From Pseudomonas sp. MYb118 (lineage in GTDB: Bacteria; Pseudomonadota; Gammaproteobacteria; Pseudomonadales; Pseudomonadaceae): a stretch of 64,000 nucleotides of DNA. The stretch covers positions 992,001 to 1,056,000 of the forward strand of contig NZ_JBFRXN010000003.1 in the NCBI RefSeq assembly GCF_040947875.1, written 5' to 3'. The notes under the pieces are model-generated. The model saw only the letters and a list, made by a program, of their open reading frames with translations, searched no databases and had not been told where the DNA came from. Made by a program: the position numbers and the translations under genes. Positions 53,291 to 61,224 of this stretch are shown one piece after another. Each line of letters opens with the position of its first letter. The stretch's first letter is position 1.

Positions 53291-54211
53291 ATGAACCACG
53301 ATCCTTTCGATGGCCTGACCGAATTTCTCGCGGTGGCCGAGCACAAAAGCTTCACCGTGGCAGCCACGCGCCTGGCGGTGACGCCCACGGCGGTCAGCCA
53401 TGCGATCAAGCTGCTGGAACGGCGTACCGGTGTGCTGTTGTTCCAGCGCACCACGCGCAGGGTCGCGCTCACCGAAGCCGGTGCCAGCCTGTTCGCGCGC
53501 CTGCGGCCGGCGGCCAGCGAGATTGATGATGCGCTGGCGGTCCTCAGCGGTTTTCGCGACCAACCGATGGGGACGCTGCGCCTGACCGCGCCACGGCTGT
53601 CGGGGGCCCTGCTGATCGAGCCGCTGATACCGTTGTTTCGCGAGGCTTATCCGCAGGTGACGCTCGACATCTCCCTGGATGACGCCACGGTGGATTTGAT
53701 GGCGGCGGGTTTCGACGCCGGGATCAGGCTGGGTGAATCCATTGAAAAGGACATGATCGCGGTGCGCCTGACGCCGGACCTGCAATGGTCGGTGGTGGGT
53801 TCGCCCGCGTACTTTGCCAAGGCCGGCAAACCTGCCACACCGGAGGAACTGACCACTCACCAATGCATCGGTTTTCGCTTCTCGACCTCGGGCAACGCCC
53901 ACCGCTGGGAGTTTCGCCGTGATGGCCGCGACTTCACCGTGGGCGTTGCAGGCGGTGTGATCGTCAATGATCGGCAACTGCTGGTGGCCACGGCACGCCA
54001 AGGTTGCGGACTGATCTACGCCTGCGACCTGGAAATCGCCGAAGAACTGGCCGATGGCCGCCTCGAACGCGTGCTGCAACCCTTCGTGCCGCTCAGCTCG
54101 GCACTGTACCTCTACTTCCCCAGCCGCACACAGACCCAGCCGAAACTGCGCGCGTTCATCGAGCTGGCCAAAGAATGGATCGCCAACAAAAATTCACCCC
54201 ACCCCCTGTAG
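53291..54211 (+). CDS. LysR family transcriptional regulator
   Basis: 306 residues from the ATG at 53291 (MNHDPFDGLTEFLAVAEHKS); ATGs 4 and 10 codons upstream are possible. The HTH has LAVTPTAVSHAIKLLE and LFQRTTRRVALTEAG. The effector domain has GTLRLTAPRLSGALLIEP and RQGCGLIYACDLEI. It belongs to the AaeR/PerR-like group in style. The stop codon (TAG) is formed by the first bases of a REP element. It likely controls the divergent SDR gene. Confidence 0.85.
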   Translation: MNHDPFDGLTEFLAVAEHKSFTVAATRLAVTPTAVSHAIKLLERRTGVLLFQRTTRRVALTEAGASLFARLRPAASEIDDALAVLSGFRDQPMGTLRLTAPRLSGALLIEPLIPLFREAYPQVTLDISLDDATVDLMAAGFDAGIRLGESIEKDMIAVRLTPDLQWSVVGSPAYFAKAGKPATPEELTTHQCIGFRFSTSGNAHRWEFRRDGRDFTVGVAGGVIVNDRQLLVATARQGCGLIYACDLEIAEELADGRLERVLQPFVPLSSALYLYFPSRTQTQPKLRAFIELAKEWIANKNSPHPL

Positions 54212-54461
54212 GAGCGAGCTTGCTCGCGATGGTGGCCCAGACACCGCGAGGTATCTGGCTTCCCGCGTCATCGTTAACGACCATCGCGAGCAAGCTCGCT
54301 CCTACAGAGGGCGGCGCTGTTGTGGGAGCGAGCCTGCTCGCGATGGTGGCCCAGGCACCGCAGGGCATCTGGTTTTCCGCGTCATCGTTGACGACCATCG
54401 CGAGCAAGCTCGCTCCTACAGAGGGCAGCGCTGTTGTGGGAGCGAGCCTGCTCGCGATGGA
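54206..54461. repeat. Tandem REP array, 114-bp period
   Basis: Five REP copies. The unit from 54207 recurs at 54321 and 54435, exactly 114 bp apart each time, giving 2.2 units. Between the palindromes, the spacer ggtggcccag and the tcatcgtt stretch are conserved with few changes. The forward REP changes from the tag/ctt type in the first unit to the ggg/cc type in the second and third, while the reverse arms stay tag/ctt. Confidence 0.9.
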
Positions 54462-54508
54462 CCCGAGGGCACCGCAGGGAATGAGGCTTCCCACGTAATC
54501 GTTAACGG

Positions 54509-54760
54509 TCAGGCGGTGACGGCGGCTACTGGGTGTTGGCCCAACCGGTGTTGCGACAGCAGGCGCATGACGTAGCCGATCTTGATCAGGGTCGGGCCGA
54601 CGATGGTCATGGCGTGCAGGGCGACCTGGACGACGATCGACAGGTGGCCGCTGTAGAGATAGGCGCCGTAGATGCCCACCAGCAACATGGCAAGCCCCGC
54701 AATCAGGACTTCGCTCGACAGGTGCAGGACTTTGTGAGGATTGTTGAAATACGCAAACAT
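54509..54760 (-). CDS. Small membrane protein, PpyR-like
   Basis: 83 residues with a caggag site. Two or three hydrophobic helices (VLIAGLAMLLVGIYGAYLY, VVQVALHAMTIVGPTLIKIG) follow the opening MFAYFNNPHKVLHLSS. This layout (P-H-K-V-L-x-L-S and GPTLxKxGYVMRL) resembles the PpyR transmembrane sensor/regulator described for psl and pyoverdine control in P. aeruginosa. The function here is by similarity only. It is convergent with the LysR gene and divergent from the ECF sigma gene. Confidence 0.6.
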   Translation of the reverse strand: MFAYFNNPHKVLHLSSEVLIAGLAMLLVGIYGAYLYSGHLSIVVQVALHAMTIVGPTLIKIGYVMRLLSQHRLGQHPVAAVTA

Positions 54761-55044
54761 TTTTCGTACTCCTGAATCAGACCAGTTGTACGTTGTTTAT
54801 TTCACCATTCGTGCCAAGTTCAGCATCCATTAAAATCAATCACTTACAAACACATAGGTCAATTTGACCGCGCGGAAACCTAGTCAACATGACACACACT
54901 CAAGTCATACTGACTACAAAACCCATGCACGCGCTCAAAAGCAAACCAATATCATTTGCGCAGCTCCAATCCTTTTGTTTTAATCGCGACCAATTCTTAT
55001 TTGCACCGATGGCGCCCGTCGCCCAGGGACACGTGCTTACGATG

Positions 55045-55566
55045 ATGGTCGCCGATTCCTCCAGCGTTCAGAACCTCTACCTCACGCATCACCGCTGGCT
55101 GCACGCGCTGTTGCGGCGGCGCCTGAGCAATGCGTTCGATGCGGCGGACCTGGCCCATGACACCTTCATCCGCGTGCTCAAGCGCCCACAGATTTTCGAC
55201 AGCGAGACCGGCGAACGCTCCTACCTCGCGACCATCGCCCGTGGCCTGTGCATCGACCACTGGCGCCGTCGCCAGCTCGAACAGGCGTGGCTGGAAACCT
55301 TGGCCGCGCGCCCGCAGGCGGTGCAGCCGTCGCCGGAACAACGGGCGATCATCGTCGAGACCCTGTACGAAGTGGACGCGATGTTGCAGCGCCTGCCCCA
55401 GCGCGTGCGCGATGCGTTCATCCTCGCCCAGCTGCACGGCCTGACCTACAAGGCCATCGCCGCGGAAATCGGCGTGTGCGAGCGCATGGTCAAGAAATAC
55501 CTGGCCCAGGCGCTGATGCACTGCGCGATGCTCGAAGCCGAGCTCGACGGCCTGTTGATCGAGTAA
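55045..55566 (+). CDS. ECF (FecI-type) RNA polymerase sigma factor
   Basis: About 173 residues from the ATG at 55045. The longer open frame upstream (from 54889) has no sigma-like sequence. Region 2 reads LTHHRWLHALLRRRLSNAFDAADLAHDTFIRVLK with YLATIARGLCIDHWRRRQLE. Region 4 reads VRDAFILAQLHGLTYKAIAAEIGVCERMVKKYL. Together with the FecR-like gene 4 nt downstream and the STN-type receptor, this is an iron-starvation cell-surface signalling sigma that should recognise the receptor promoter. Confidence 0.85.
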   Translation: MVADSSSVQNLYLTHHRWLHALLRRRLSNAFDAADLAHDTFIRVLKRPQIFDSETGERSYLATIARGLCIDHWRRRQLEQAWLETLAARPQAVQPSPEQRAIIVETLYEVDAMLQRLPQRVRDAFILAQLHGLTYKAIAAEIGVCERMVKKYLAQALMHCAMLEAELDGLLIE

Positions 55567-55569
55567 GCC

Positions 55570-56553
55570 ATGCCCGCCGCCCCGTCCACCCACAGCATCA
55601 GCCACGCCAGCCTGGAACAGGCGGCGCAGTGGTACGTGCAGCTCAACGACCAGCAGGTCGGCGAGCAGGAACGCCAGCGCTGGCAAGCGTGGCTGGCGCA
55701 AAGCGGTGATCATCAGGCCGCCTGGCGCTATGTCGAGCGCGTCGGCGAACGTTTTGCCGCATTGCAGGATGACCATCCGCAGGCCGCCGGGCTGGTGCTG
55801 CGCAACACCGCCCGTGCGCCGATCAGCCGTCGGCAAACGGTCAAGAGTCTGCTTATTCTGGCCTCTGGCGGCCTGCTGGGTTGGAATGCCTGGCGCGAAA
55901 CCTCATTGCCGGACGCCCTGGGTCGCTGGACTGCCGACCTGTCGACCGGCACCGGCGAGACCCGTGAAAGCCTGCTCAGCGATGGCAGCCGCGTCTGGCT
56001 CAATGCCCTCAGCGCCCTGAACGTGCGTTTCGACGGCAGCCAACGCCTGTTGCTGCTCAGTGCCGGCGAGGTGTTGATCGACACCGCCAGGGACCCCAAC
56101 CGACCGTTCCTGGTGCAATCGGCCCAGGGCCTGATGCGTGCGCTCGGTACCCGTTTCAGTGTGCGCCAGCAACAACAGCAGACCCTGCTCAACGTCTACG
56201 AAGGCGCGGTAGAAGTTCGCACGACCCAGGGCCAGGTGCACGTGGTCGAGGCCGGCCGGCAACTGGCGTTCACTGACAACCAGATAGCCCCAAGCACCGC
56301 TGCGGCGGCCGGCCGCGAGGCCTGGCGGCGCGGTGTGTTGCTGGCCGACAACCTGCCGCTGGGCGAGTTGATCGAGGAACTGAGCCGCTACCGCCACGGC
56401 CACCTGGCCTGTGATCCAGCAATTGCCGGGCTGCCGGTGATGGGCTCGTTCCCGCTCAAGGACACCGATCAGGCGTTACGCCTGCTGGAAGCGGCCTTGC
56501 CGATCCGGGTGGAGAAAACCCTGAGCTGGTGGGTCAGCGTCAGCCCCGCTTGA
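55570..56553 (+). CDS. FecR-like anti-sigma regulator
   Basis: A 327-residue inner-membrane protein. The N-terminal DUF4880-type cytoplasmic domain has QWYVQLNDQQVGEQERQRWQAWLAQSGDHQAAW (split). A single TM helix lies near residue 95 (SLLILASGGLLGWNAW). The periplasmic FecR domain has LSDGSRVWLNALSALNVRFDG, VQSAQGLMRALGTRFSV and VYEGAVEVRTTQGQ. In such systems it holds the sigma factor and relays the signal from the receptor's N-terminal domain. It starts 4 nt after the sigma gene. Confidence 0.9.
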   Translation: MPAAPSTHSISHASLEQAAQWYVQLNDQQVGEQERQRWQAWLAQSGDHQAAWRYVERVGERFAALQDDHPQAAGLVLRNTARAPISRRQTVKSLLILASGGLLGWNAWRETSLPDALGRWTADLSTGTGETRESLLSDGSRVWLNALSALNVRFDGSQRLLLLSAGEVLIDTARDPNRPFLVQSAQGLMRALGTRFSVRQQQQQTLLNVYEGAVEVRTTQGQVHVVEAGRQLAFTDNQIAPSTAAAAGREAWRRGVLLADNLPLGELIEELSRYRHGHLACDPAIAGLPVMGSFPLKDTDQALRLLEAALPIRVEKTLSWWVSVSPA

Positions 56554-56577
56554 AGCCAGTCGAAAGTGACACCCGCT

Positions 56578-56605
56578 GGAAAAAAAACCCACCACAGTTC
56601 CCTTT
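56578..56605 (+). promoter_or_regulatory. Candidate FecI-type promoter of the TonB receptor gene
   Basis: GGAAAA at 56578-56583 and CCCTTT at 56600-56605 with a 16-bp spacer resemble the FecI-class consensus (GGAAAT, then TCCTTT about 17 bp on). The site lies 25 nt before the receptor start. Confidence 0.35.
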
Positions 56606-56629
56606 TACGATTTTCGTTCGGTTAACCCT

Positions 56630-59128
56630 GTGACCCCTTTCAATTACCGATCACCAGGGAACCCTTTTTTGCGCGACACTTTCACCCGCTGGCGTCCACT
56701 GGCACTGGCCATCCCCCTGGCGCTGGGCCTCGCGCCCACACAAGGGCATGCCGACGCCACCCGCGAACAAGCCATCAGTCAGTCGCGCCACTACGCCATC
56801 GCGCCCGGCTCGCTGGTCAGCGTGTTGAACCGTTTCGCCGAACAGGCCGGCATCTTCCTCGCTGGCCACAACGACCTCGCCAGCGACAAGCGCAGCCCCG
56901 GACTCAACGGCGACTTCACGGTGCAACAAGGCTTGCAACGGCTGCTCCAGGGCAGCGGCCTGCAAGCCCAGCCGCTGGGCCCTCGCGGTTATGTACTCAA
57001 AGCCGCCAGCGAAGGCGCGCTACAACTGGACGCCACGCAGATCTCCGGCCAGGCGCTGGGCGCGATCACCGAAAACAGCCATTCCTACACCACGGGCGCT
57101 ACGGCCTCGGCCACCGGCCTGGCCTTGTCCCTGCGCGAAACGCCGCAATCGGTGACGGTGATCACCCGCCAGCTACTCGACGACCAGAACGCCACCAGCA
57201 TCGCCGACGCCCTGCGCCGTGTGCCCGGCATCAGCGTGCAGAACTACGACAGTGAGCGTTGGGAGTTTTCCAGCCGTGGCCTGCCGATCACCAATTTCCA
57301 TTACGACGGCGTCAACACCGACTACGACGGCGTCTACGATTACGGCACCACCAGCACCGACATGGTCACCTTCGACCGCGTGGAAATCCTCAAGGGCGCC
57401 ACGGGGCTGATGACCGGCTCAGGCGACCCGTCGGCCACGGTCAACCTGATCCGCAAGCGCCCTACCCGCGCGTTCCAGGCGTCGGTCACGGGTGCCGTCG
57501 GTTCATGGGACGACTACCGCAGCACCGCCGATGTCGCCGGCCCCCTGAGCGCCAACGGCAAGTTGCGCGGGCGCTTCGTCGGCGCCTATCAGGACCGCAG
57601 CGCCTACCTGGATCACTACCGCAACACCCGGGACATCGCCTACGGTATCCTCGAAGCGGACCTCACGCCCGAGACCCTGCTGACCCTCGGCATCGACCAG
57701 CAGAACACCCGCTCGCGCGGTGCCAGCTGGACCGGTTTTCCAATGTTCAACAGCGATGGTTCGCGCACGCACTTTTCCCGCTCGTTCAACCCTGCCACCG
57801 ACTGGAGCCGTCGCGATTTCGACAACCAGACGCTGTTCGCCCAGCTCCAGCAGCAACTGGCCCGTGACTGGACGCTCAAGATCAGCTACGACCGCAAGCA
57901 CCGCCAGCACGACACCCTGCTCGCCTCGGCCAGCGGCGGTAATCCGGACCCCGTCACGGGCGACGGCATGTTCATGTACATGGGCACGTTCAAGGGCGAT
58001 CAGGTGCAGGACAACGTCGATCTCAACCTCAGCGGGCCCTTCACGATGCTGGGCCGCGAGCACGAATTGATCGCGGGCGTCATGTCGATGAACACCCGCC
58101 AGGACATCCCGGTGTATGGCTCGATTTATCCGGCGGTGGGCGGCAGCATCTACGCCTGGCGCGGCGAGTACGCCAAACCGGACATTCCCCGTATCGGCGA
58201 AAACGCTATCGACCAACGCCAGAGCGGCGTGTACCTGGCCACCCGGCTCAAGCCCAGTGACGATCTGGCGTTGATCCTCGGCAGTCGGGTCAGCCAGTTC
58301 AGCGCCGACGATGACCTCGACTACCACGACCCGGGCACCACGGACCTGCACGACAGCTACCGGCAAACCGGCGTGGTCACCCCCTATGCCGGGGTGGTCT
58401 ATGACCTGGACGACACCTACTCGCTGTACACCAGCTACACGCGCATCTATCAGCCGCAGATGGCCAGGGACGCCGAACGCAAGCTGCTCGACCCTGTGCA
58501 GGGCAACAGCTATGAGGCGGGCCTCAAGGCCGAGTACCTGGACGGAAGGCTGAACGCCAGCTTCGCGGTATTTCGCATCGAACAGGACAATCTCGCCGAG
58601 CAGGTCAGCGGCGTCGATACACAAACCGTGTACCGCGCGGTGCCAGGCGCAGTCACCAAGGGCTTTGAAGTGGAACTGGCCGGCGAAGTGCTGGAGGGCT
58701 GGAACCTCTCGGCGGGCTACAGCTACAACCACACCCGCGATGCCCAGGGCGAGCGGATCTACGGCGCGATCCTGCAAACCACCGCGCCCGAGCAGATGGT
58801 GCGGCTGTTCAGCACCTATCGGCTGTCCGGAGCGCTGGCCCCCTTCACCGTCGGCGGCGGCATCAACTGGCAGAGCGAATTCTTCGGCCAGGTGTTCCAG
58901 CCCAACCCCAACGACCCGGTCAATGGCGGCCAGACCACCCGGATCAGCCAGTCGAGCTACGCCCTGGTGGATGTGATGGCGCGCTACCGCTTCAACGATC
59001 ACCTGAGCACCACACTCAACGTCAAGAACCTGTTCGACAAGACCTATTACACCGGCCTTGGCAATTTCGGCACCGGCTTCTACGGCGAACCGCGCAGCTT
59101 GCAACTGACGACGCGCTGGGACTTCTGA
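56630..59128 (+). CDS. TonB-dependent siderophore receptor with N-terminal signalling (STN) domain
   Basis: An 832-residue outer-membrane transducer from a GTG at 56630. Signal peptide about residues 1-42 (ending LGLAPTQGHA). STN/secretin-N domain about 54-125 (YAIAPGSLVSVLNRFAEQAG, GDFTVQQGLQRLLQGSGL). TonB-box/plug about 160-290 (LRETPQSVTVITRQLLDDQN, VDRVEILKGATGLMTGSGDPSA). A 22-strand-type barrel ends in the outer-membrane signature LTTRWDF. The STN domain marks it as a transducer for the adjacent FecR and sigma genes. The architecture is that of ferrioxamine, ferrichrome or pyoverdine receptors; the ligand cannot be assigned. An alternative internal start at a TTG near 56670 would leave a shorter signal peptide. 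Confidence 0.9.
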   Translation: MTPFNYRSPGNPFLRDTFTRWRPLALAIPLALGLAPTQGHADATREQAISQSRHYAIAPGSLVSVLNRFAEQAGIFLAGHNDLASDKRSPGLNGDFTVQQGLQRLLQGSGLQAQPLGPRGYVLKAASEGALQLDATQISGQALGAITENSHSYTTGATASATGLALSLRETPQSVTVITRQLLDDQNATSIADALRRVPGISVQNYDSERWEFSSRGLPITNFHYDGVNTDYDGVYDYGTTSTDMVTFDRVEILKGATGLMTGSGDPSATVNLIRKRPTRAFQASVTGAVGSWDDYRSTADVAGPLSANGKLRGRFVGAYQDRSAYLDHYRNTRDIAYGILEADLTPETLLTLGIDQQNTRSRGASWTGFPMFNSDGSRTHFSRSFNPATDWSRRDFDNQTLFAQLQQQLARDWTLKISYDRKHRQHDTLLASASGGNPDPVTGDGMFMYMGTFKGDQVQDNVDLNLSGPFTMLGREHELIAGVMSMNTRQDIPVYGSIYPAVGGSIYAWRGEYAKPDIPRIGENAIDQRQSGVYLATRLKPSDDLALILGSRVSQFSADDDLDYHDPGTTDLHDSYRQTGVVTPYAGVVYDLDDTYSLYTSYTRIYQPQMARDAERKLLDPVQGNSYEAGLKAEYLDGRLNASFAVFRIEQDNLAEQVSGVDTQTVYRAVPGAVTKGFEVELAGEVLEGWNLSAGYSYNHTRDAQGERIYGAILQTTAPEQMVRLFSTYRLSGALAPFTVGGGINWQSEFFGQVFQPNPNDPVNGGQTTRISQSSYALVDVMARYRFNDHLSTTLNVKNLFDKTYYTGLGNFGTGFYGEPRSLQLTTRWDF

Positions 59129-59175
59129 GCCCGCAGCGCATACACTGCACTACGCATCTGCCCAGGACCGCGACG

Positions 59176-60009
59176 ATGAAACCCACCGCCAGACACACCG
59201 ACAAGGCCCCGCGTTTCTGGCGCGACGACGCCCTGCCCTTCATCGAGGCCCGATCCATCGCCGATGGCCGCGAGGTCTGTTACAGCCGCCATTCCCACGC
59301 GCATTTTTCCATCGGGGCGATCACTGCCGGGCGCAGCACTTACCTCCATGAGCAGGCGTCGTTCGAGGTCAGCGCCGGCACGGTGGTGTTGATGAATCCG
59401 GGCGATGTCCACGCCTGCAACCCGATTGATGACCAGCCGTGGTCGTACCTGATGTTGTATGTGGAAACCGCGTGGCTGACCGATCTGCAGCATCAGCTTG
59501 GGTTCGCCCAGGATCTGGCGTTCCGGCGTTTTACCGCCACGCATACCCAGGACGTCGGCCTGTTCAACGGGCTTGGGGCGTTGTACGAGACGCTGGTCGA
59601 CAGCCAGCAGGACGTGCTGGGCAAACAGAGTGCGGCGGTGGAGTTTTTCACCGAGGTGCAGCAGCGGCTCAACCCCGGTGAATCCCCCGTGCGCGAGCCG
59701 AATTTCAAGCTGGAGCGGGCAGCGGATTTCATTCGCGAGCACTGCACGCAACTGCTCAAGCTGGAAGACATTTGCGAGGCGGCGCAGTTGTCGCCGTCCT
59801 ACCTGATCCGCGCCTTCAAGCAGCATTACGGCATGACGCCCCATGCATTTCTGGTCAACCAGCGCATCCAGTTCGCCCGCGAGCGCCTGCGCAGTGGCCG
59901 GTTGATCGCCGATGTGGCACTGGAGGCGGGCTTTGCCGACCAGGCGCATTTTCAGCGGGCGTTCAAACAGCACCTGGCGGCGACGCCGGGGCAGTATCGC
60001 GGCGTCTAG
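59176..60009 (+). CDS. AraC family transcriptional regulator
   Basis: A 277-residue regulator. The N-terminal cupin-like sensing domain has HSHAHFSIGAITAGRSTYLH, GTVVLMNPGDVHACNP. The C-terminal two HTH motifs have LKLEDICEAAQLSPSYLIRAFKQ and IADVALEAGFADQAHFQRAFKQHL. It is followed convergently by a LysE-type exporter, a common arrangement in which the regulator controls amino-acid export. The 3' ends overlap by 4 nt. Confidence 0.85.
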   Translation: MKPTARHTDKAPRFWRDDALPFIEARSIADGREVCYSRHSHAHFSIGAITAGRSTYLHEQASFEVSAGTVVLMNPGDVHACNPIDDQPWSYLMLYVETAWLTDLQHQLGFAQDLAFRRFTATHTQDVGLFNGLGALYETLVDSQQDVLGKQSAAVEFFTEVQQRLNPGESPVREPNFKLERAADFIREHCTQLLKLEDICEAAQLSPSYLIRAFKQHYGMTPHAFLVNQRIQFARERLRSGRLIADVALEAGFADQAHFQRAFKQHLAATPGQYRGV

Positions 60010-60593
60010 GGCAGCAGCAGGTAGACGGCGCTCAAGGCCAGCAACAGGGCCATGGCGCGGTTGAACAGGCGCATGCCCGCCGGGTTTTCCAGGTAACCGC
60101 GCAGGAAAGTGCCGGCGTACGCCCAGCAGCCGACGGACAGGTAGCAGATCACCAGGTACACCGCCGCAAACTGCCAGATGAGCCGCGCCTCGCCATCGGC
60201 GACAAACGCCCCCATCCCCGCCACGCAGGCCAGCCAGGCCTTGGGGTTGAGCCATTGCATCACCGCGCCGTAGACCATCGACGGCGCCCGTGCCGAGTCC
60301 TTCGCATCGAGCTGGCCGTTGTCCGCGGCGAGCTTCCAGGCCATGAACAACAGGAACGCCACGCCGGCCAGTTGCACGACACGCGTCAATTGCGGCCACT
60401 GCTGCAACAGCTCGTGCAAGCCCAGGCCCATCAACACCAGCAACAACACAAACCCCAGCGTCGCCCCGGCCACATGCCGCTGGCTGGCGCGAAACCCGAA
60501 CTGCGCCCCCGAACTCAACGCCACAATATTCACCGGCCCCGGCGTGATGGAAGCCACCAGTGCGAAAGCGGCCATCGACATGATCAGACTCAT
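60006..60593 (-). CDS. LysE family translocator (amino acid exporter)
   Basis: 195 residues from the ATG at 60593. Six hydrophobic helices. The family's first-helix signature is SITPGPVNIVALSSGAQFG, and the third-helix region is AWKLAAD then QWLNPKAWLACVAGMGAF, with the N-P-K/A that RhtB/LysE proteins share. It exports amino acids or related metabolites. It is convergent with an AraC regulator. Confidence 0.85.
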   Translation of the reverse strand: MSLIMSMAAFALVASITPGPVNIVALSSGAQFGFRASQRHVAGATLGFVLLLVLMGLGLHELLQQWPQLTRVVQLAGVAFLLFMAWKLAADNGQLDAKDSARAPSMVYGAVMQWLNPKAWLACVAGMGAFVADGEARLIWQFAAVYLVICYLSVGCWAYAGTFLRGYLENPAGMRLFNRAMALLLALSAVYLLLP

Positions 60594-60689
60594 GGTTATT
60601 TTCTTCCCTTCAGTTGAACCAAGGGCTCCAAGGTAAATAACCGGGCGGGTCTGGTATTGAACAAAACTGCCCAATCCCCAAACCCTGCT

Positions 60690-61198
60690 CGCCGCGGGGT
60701 GTCAGGCATTCAGCATTATCGTTGACGACCATCGCGGGCAAGCCCGCTCCCACAGGGATTGCCGGTGTACACACAATCCATTTTCACCACCGCCGCCCCC
60801 CCTGTAGGAGCGAGCTTGCTCGCGATGGATTCAAGGCCGCCGCGGGGTGTCAGGCATTCAGCGTCATCGTTGGCGACCATCGCGAGCAGGCTCGCTCCCA
60901 CAAGGATTGGGGGTGTACACACAATCTGTTTTCACCACCAACCCCTCTGTGGGAGCGAGCCTGCTCGCGATGGGGTTCAAGGCCGCCGCGGGGTGTCAGG
61001 CATTCAGCGTTATCGTTGACGACCATCGCGAGCAAGCCCGCTCCCACAGTGATTGTCGGTGTACACACAATCTATTTTCACCACCGCCGCCCCCTGTAGG
61101 AGCGAGCTTGCTCGCGATGGACTCAAGGCCTCCGCGGGGTGTCAGGCATTCAGCGTCATCGTTGGCGACCATCGCGAGCAGGCTCGCTCCCACAGGGA
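60690..61198. repeat. Tandem REP-containing array, about 146-bp period
   Basis: The marker gtcaggcattcagc recurs at 60701, 60849, 60995 and 61141 (steps 148, 146, 146). Each unit holds two oppositely oriented REPs, a conserved spacer (ggtgtacacacaatc then ttttcaccacc), and tcaaggcc-ccgcggggt. Seven REPs are present. They are of three sub-types, including a divergent gcgggcaagcccgctccc variant at about 60734. The open frames through it are by-products of the repeats. This fills the 630 bp between the LysE and MocR genes. Confidence 0.9.
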
Positions 61199-61224
61199 GG
61201 GATGGGTTGTTTGAACTTTGTCAT

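Noticed and set aside
54004..54575. Plus and minus open frames through 54156-54575
   Set aside because: Produced by the 114-bp REP array.
57503..59104. 533-codon minus-strand open frame
   Set aside because: Shadow of the TonB receptor barrel region.
60690..61198. CRISPR-like regular repeat spacing
   Set aside because: The repeats are REP palindromes, the spacers are themselves conserved between units, and no cas gene is nearby.
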